Source of the DNA: Bacillota bacterium
GTDB lineage: Bacteria; Bacillota; UBA994
Length of the DNA stretch: 9,001 nt
Direction: 5' to 3'
Assembly: GCA_018725275.1 (NCBI GenBank)
Contig: QLUC01000067.1
Coordinates: forward strand, 1 to 9,001
The stretch's first letter is position 1. Each line of letters opens with the position of its first letter. Below, piece after piece: positions 6,841-9,001 of this stretch. The position numbers and the translations under genes were made by a program. The notes under the pieces are model-generated. The model saw only the letters and a program-made list of their open reading frames with translations. It did no database searches and was not told where the DNA came from.

Positions 6841-7848
6841 ATGAATGTACAAGCAAAACCAAGCATCACAGAAGCTGTGCCCGATGATATCCTGCTCAAG
6901 GTAGACAACCTGGTCAAGTACTTCCCTATAAAGCCGGGTTTTCTCCAAAAGACCACCAAGTTCGTGAAGGCGGTTGATGGCGTAAGTTTCTTCATTCGAC
7001 ATGGCGAGACCCTTGGGTTAGTCGGCGAAAGCGGCTGCGGCAAGACCACGACGGGACGCACCGTCTTGCGCTTGCATGAACCCACCAAGGGTAGTATCGT
7101 GTTTGAGGGGCAGGATTTGCGCAAGCTCAAGGACGAGGCCCTGCGCAAAAAGCGCAAAGACATGAGCATCATCTTCCAAGATCCATATTCATCGCTCAAT
7201 CCGCGCATGACTGTCGGCGAGATTGTCGGCGAGCCACTCCTTGTCCATGGCCTGACCAATACGCAGGAGCGCACTAGGCGCGTTCACGAGGTCTTTGCGG
7301 AGGTCGGCCTTGCACCCTACCATTATCGTCGTTATCCGCACGAATTCAGCGGCGGGCAAAGGCAGCGCATCGGCATCGCCCGGGCCATTATCTCAAACCC
7401 CAAACTCATCATCTGCGACGAACCCGTCTCCGCCCTAGACGTATCTATTCAGTCACAAATCCTAAACCTACTCAAGGAACTGCAGCAGAAGCATGGCCTG
7501 ACCTACCTCTTCATTGCCCACAACCTGAGCGTAGTAAAGCACATCAGTGACCGCGTTGGCGTTATGTACCTAGGGAAGATGGCCGAGATCACAACTTCCG
7601 ACGAGCTGTACAAGCATCCACTGCATCCCTATACCCAAGCCTTGCTATCAGCCATCCCGCGCGCCAACCCAGAAATTAAGCTTGACCGCGTGCGTCTGGC
7701 CGGCGATGTGCCCAGCCCCATCAATCCTCCGTCGGGCTGTCGCTTCCATCCCCGCTGCCCCGTGGCCGTGGACCAGTGTAAAGTGGTCGAACCGGAATGG
7801 CGCGAAGTCAGACCAGACCATTTCGTGGCCTGCCACTTGGCCAAGTAG
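6841..7848 (+). CDS. dppF: Peptide ABC transporter ATP-binding protein, DppF/OppF type
   Basis: Second ATPase of the importer. 335 residues, ATG 6841 with AAGGGGGT 7 bases upstream and only 5 bases after the previous stop. Walker A GESGCGKT is at 62-69, Q113 lies in IFQDPYSSLNP, the signature FSGGQRQR from 169, Walker B LIICDEPVSALD from 189 with D193 and E194, and H227 in the H-loop (IAHNLS). An insert before Walker A (FPIKPGFLQKTTKFVKAVDGVSF) is typical of DppF/OppF. The C-terminal extension has C300, C306, C313 and C331, with the same spacing as the DppD-type partner, so a metal or Fe-S site is possible here too. Last gene of the transporter unit; a terminator-like hairpin follows. Confidence 0.96.
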   Translation: MNVQAKPSITEAVPDDILLKVDNLVKYFPIKPGFLQKTTKFVKAVDGVSFFIRHGETLGLVGESGCGKTTTGRTVLRLHEPTKGSIVFEGQDLRKLKDEALRKKRKDMSIIFQDPYSSLNPRMTVGEIVGEPLLVHGLTNTQERTRRVHEVFAEVGLAPYHYRRYPHEFSGGQRQRIGIARAIISNPKLIICDEPVSALDVSIQSQILNLLKELQQKHGLTYLFIAHNLSVVKHISDRVGVMYLGKMAEITTSDELYKHPLHPYTQALLSAIPRANPEIKLDRVRLAGDVPSPINPPSGCRFHPRCPVAVDQCKVVEPEWREVRPDHFVACHLAK

Positions 7849-7861
7849 AGGCACATCGAGC

Positions 7862-7912
7862 AAAAAAGAACCGGCCTTGGTACCGTGCGAGCGGTGGCGG
7901 GGCCGGTTTCTT
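7862..7912 (+). terminator. Probable bidirectional intrinsic terminator after the transporter operon
   Basis: AACCGGCC (7869-7876) pairs with GGCCGGTT (7901-7908). The stem can extend through AAG/CTT with one bulged T. The 24-base loop can itself form ACCG/CGGT. On the + strand the stem is followed only by a short TCTTA; on the - strand the stem is followed by C and six T (aaaaaag at 7862-7868 read in reverse), a better U-tract. It lies 20 bases after the last transporter gene. Confidence 0.6.
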
Positions 7913-7976
7913 ATGGCCAGCAAGTGTCACCCCCTGCCCTGCATGCTCGCGCTCATTCCAAATCTACGCCGCACTA

Positions 7977-8007
7977 TTGTTCGATAGACATGTAAATTTG
8001 CTATTCT
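7977..8007 (+). promoter_or_regulatory. Weak candidate sigma-A-like promoter for the methyltransferase gene
   Basis: TTGTTC at 7977-7982 and TATTCT at 8002-8007 with a 19-base spacer, in the most AT-rich part of the 224-base gap between the terminator-like hairpin and the next gene. Both boxes are imperfect and the spacer is long, so this is only the best candidate visible. A promoter is expected here because the upstream operon appears to be terminated. Confidence 0.25.
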
Positions 8008-8072
8008 GGCAGGAAGAAAAGGCCGAAGAGAGGAATTATCCTGAGAAGAAAAGAGAGTGAGGTCGTTTGCCC

Positions 8073-8582
8073 ATGTTGTATTACTATGGAACAATTCCTT
8101 CACCTTTGGGCGAGGTGCATTATGCCGTTTCAGAACTGGGGGTTCTGGCCATCACTACGCCGGGGCAACCCCGCGCGGAGTTGTCAAAGTTGTTGGCCCG
8201 CCGTGGCCTGTCGCTAGAAGACGCCTCACCCGATAACGAGGGCCGGCACGGCGTAGCCAGGGAGCTCGACGCTTACTTTAAGGGCGAGCTCACCCATTTC
8301 ACCTTCCCCCTCGATGAAGGGGGCACGGCCTTCCAGCGCCAAGTGTGGCAGGCCCTGCGCGAGATTCCTTACGGCTCAATCGCCAGTTATCGGGACATTG
8401 CTAAGGCAGTGGGCAAGGCGCGCGCGGCGCGAGCCGTGGGGCAGGCCAATGCCAAAAACCCCCTGCCCATGGTCACCCCCTGTCACCGGGTATGCAGTGC
8501 CGATGGCGGCTTAGGCGGCTTTGCCGGGGGGCTTGAGGTAAAGAAACACTTGCTCGCCCTAGAGCAGCGCTACAGACCATAA
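8073..8582 (+). CDS. ogt: Methylated-DNA--[protein]-cysteine S-methyltransferase (O6-methylguanine repair)
   Basis: Suicide DNA-repair protein that moves the alkyl group from O6-alkylguanine (or O4-alkylthymine) to its own active-site cysteine. 169 residues from ATG 8073. The motif PCHRV contains acceptor C137, preceded by NPLPMVT and followed by LGGFAGGLEVKKHLLALE as in the family. The helix-turn-helix region has the conserved FQRQVWQALREIPYGSIASY, and RAVGQANAKNP supplies the conserved Arg that helps flip the base. The N-terminal ribonuclease-like domain covers about 1-80. TTG 8067 is an alternative start: GAGG at 8059-8062 is 10 bases from ATG 8073 and 4 bases from TTG 8067, so the choice is uncertain. 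The single-domain Ogt type lacks the Ada regulatory domain. It appears unrelated to the transporter; the next gene follows within 48 bases and may be cotranscribed. Confidence 0.94.
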   Translation: MLYYYGTIPSPLGEVHYAVSELGVLAITTPGQPRAELSKLLARRGLSLEDASPDNEGRHGVARELDAYFKGELTHFTFPLDEGGTAFQRQVWQALREIPYGSIASYRDIAKAVGKARAARAVGQANAKNPLPMVTPCHRVCSADGGLGGFAGGLEVKKHLLALEQRYRP

Positions 8583-8611
8583 GGCTGCCCTAAGGTAGTC
8601 TGGTGGCCTTA
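8580..8611 (+). promoter_or_regulatory. Imperfect stem-loop overlapping the methyltransferase stop codon
   Basis: TAAGGC (8580-8585, including the stop codon) pairs with GCCTTA (8606-8611). Two G-U and two G-C pairs (8586-8589 with 8602-8605) extend the stem to 10 bp around a 12-base loop. TAAGG recurs at 8591-8595 and could instead pair with the same CCTTA, so two mutually exclusive folds are possible. No T run follows. It ends 7 bases before the next ribosome binding site. It could be a weak attenuator or a chance structure. Confidence 0.3.
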
Positions 8612-8630
8612 CGAGATTGGAGGATTTGTT

Positions 8631-9001
8631 GTGCAGTCACCCGTGTTCGTTCATCAGCGTATCAGCCTGCCCATCCATGGCCTCACCCACGACGCCGAGG
8701 GTGTAGGCAGGTACAGGGGTTTAACCATTTTCGTGCCGGGAGCGATCCCCGGCGATGAGGTCGAGGCCGAAATTATCTCGGTAAAAAAGCAGTATGCTAG
8801 GGCGCTACTCCGTACCGTAACCAAAGCATCCCCGGACCGGGTCGCACCCCTCTGCCCCTACTATCAGGATTGTGGTGGTTGCCAGCTTATGCATGCCAGC
8901 TACGCAGCGCAACTTAAGTACAAGCGCGAGCAAATCAGCTCCGCCCTAGAGCGGATTGCCGGACTTGAGGGAGCCCTGGTTCGTGAAACCCTCGGGGCTA
9001 G
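8631..9001 (+). CDS. rlmD: 23S rRNA (uracil-C5)-methyltransferase, RlmD/RumA type, 5' part (runs off the window)
   Basis: Start of an S-adenosylmethionine-dependent RNA m5U methyltransferase; the first 123 codons are present and open to the window edge. GTG 8631 has GGAGG at 8619-8623, 7 bases upstream. Residues about 10-65 form a TRAM RNA-binding domain (GLTHDAEGVGR, VPGAIPGDEVEAEI). Next comes the Fe-S signature C75-x5-C81-G-G-C84 (CPYYQDCGGCQ) and then QLKYKREQI, typical of the RlmD/RumA/TrmA group. The fourth cluster cysteine, the SAM-binding motifs and the catalytic cysteine lie beyond the window. RlmD (U1939) versus RlmCD specificity cannot be decided; Gram-positive members often methylate both U747 and U1939. 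GTG is the first plausible start in this frame. Confidence 0.92.
   Translation, partial: MQSPVFVHQRISLPIHGLTHDAEGVGRYRGLTIFVPGAIPGDEVEAEIISVKKQYARALLRTVTKASPDRVAPLCPYYQDCGGCQLMHASYAAQLKYKREQISSALERIAGLEGALVRETLGA

Noticed and set aside
6816..7274. 152-codon open frame on the - strand inside the DppF-type ATPase gene
   Set aside because: It is antisense to the Walker A region and has a shadow-like composition rich in R, S and P.
7797..8060. Short + strand frames running from the end of the DppF-type gene through the intergenic region
   Set aside because: They cross the terminator hairpin, use an out-of-frame part of the ATPase gene and show no motif; treated as non-coding.
1..9001. CRISPR array, tRNA or rRNA gene, insertion sequence or phage remnant
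   Set aside because: I saw no regularly spaced direct repeats, tRNA-like cloverleaf, transposase or terminal inverted repeats; the window is almost fully covered by intact genes in one direction.

Overview
The window reads as chromosomal DNA of a Gram-positive-type bacterium, most likely an anaerobic Bacillota (Clostridia or a relative). The reasons are strong AGGAGG-type ribosome binding sites, free use of TTG and GTG starts, an exported binding protein carrying a copper-amine-oxidase-N-like domain (a domain very common in secreted proteins of Clostridia), and moderately high GC. I cannot name the genus. All genes are on the + strand.

Positions 36-7848 hold one long peptide/dipeptide ABC importer locus: a substrate-binding protein (36-2033), a stem-loop, two permeases (2119-3090 and 3109-3999), two unfamiliar membrane-associated genes (about 3974-5638 and 5632-5859), and two ATPases (5852-6835 and 6841-7848). 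Apart from the 85-base gap holding the stem-loop, neighbouring genes overlap or lie within about 20 bases of each other, so this looks like one transcription unit with translational coupling. In the importer, the binding protein captures peptide outside the cell, the DppB/DppC-type permeases form the channel, and the DppD/DppF-type ATPases drive transport.

The unusual part is the insert between the permease pair and the ATPase pair. The first gene encodes an exported protein whose roughly 360-residue outer part is built from seven regular 50-56-residue repeats, as in a seven-bladed beta-propeller, followed by a C-terminal multi-helix membrane domain. The second encodes a 75-residue two-helix membrane protein that overlaps both neighbours. 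Neither belongs to the standard five-gene Opp/Dpp set. I infer that they are accessory subunits or a sensor for the transporter. The binding protein is also atypical: it has no lipobox cysteine (no cysteine at all) and carries an internally duplicated domain between its signal peptide and its peptide-binding domain.

A probable bidirectional terminator (7862-7912) closes the transporter locus. It is followed by a separate pair of housekeeping genes: a methylated-DNA-protein cysteine methyltransferase (8073-8582) and the start of a TRAM-domain, Fe-S-containing RNA uracil C5-methyltransferase of the RlmD/RumA type (8631 to the window edge).
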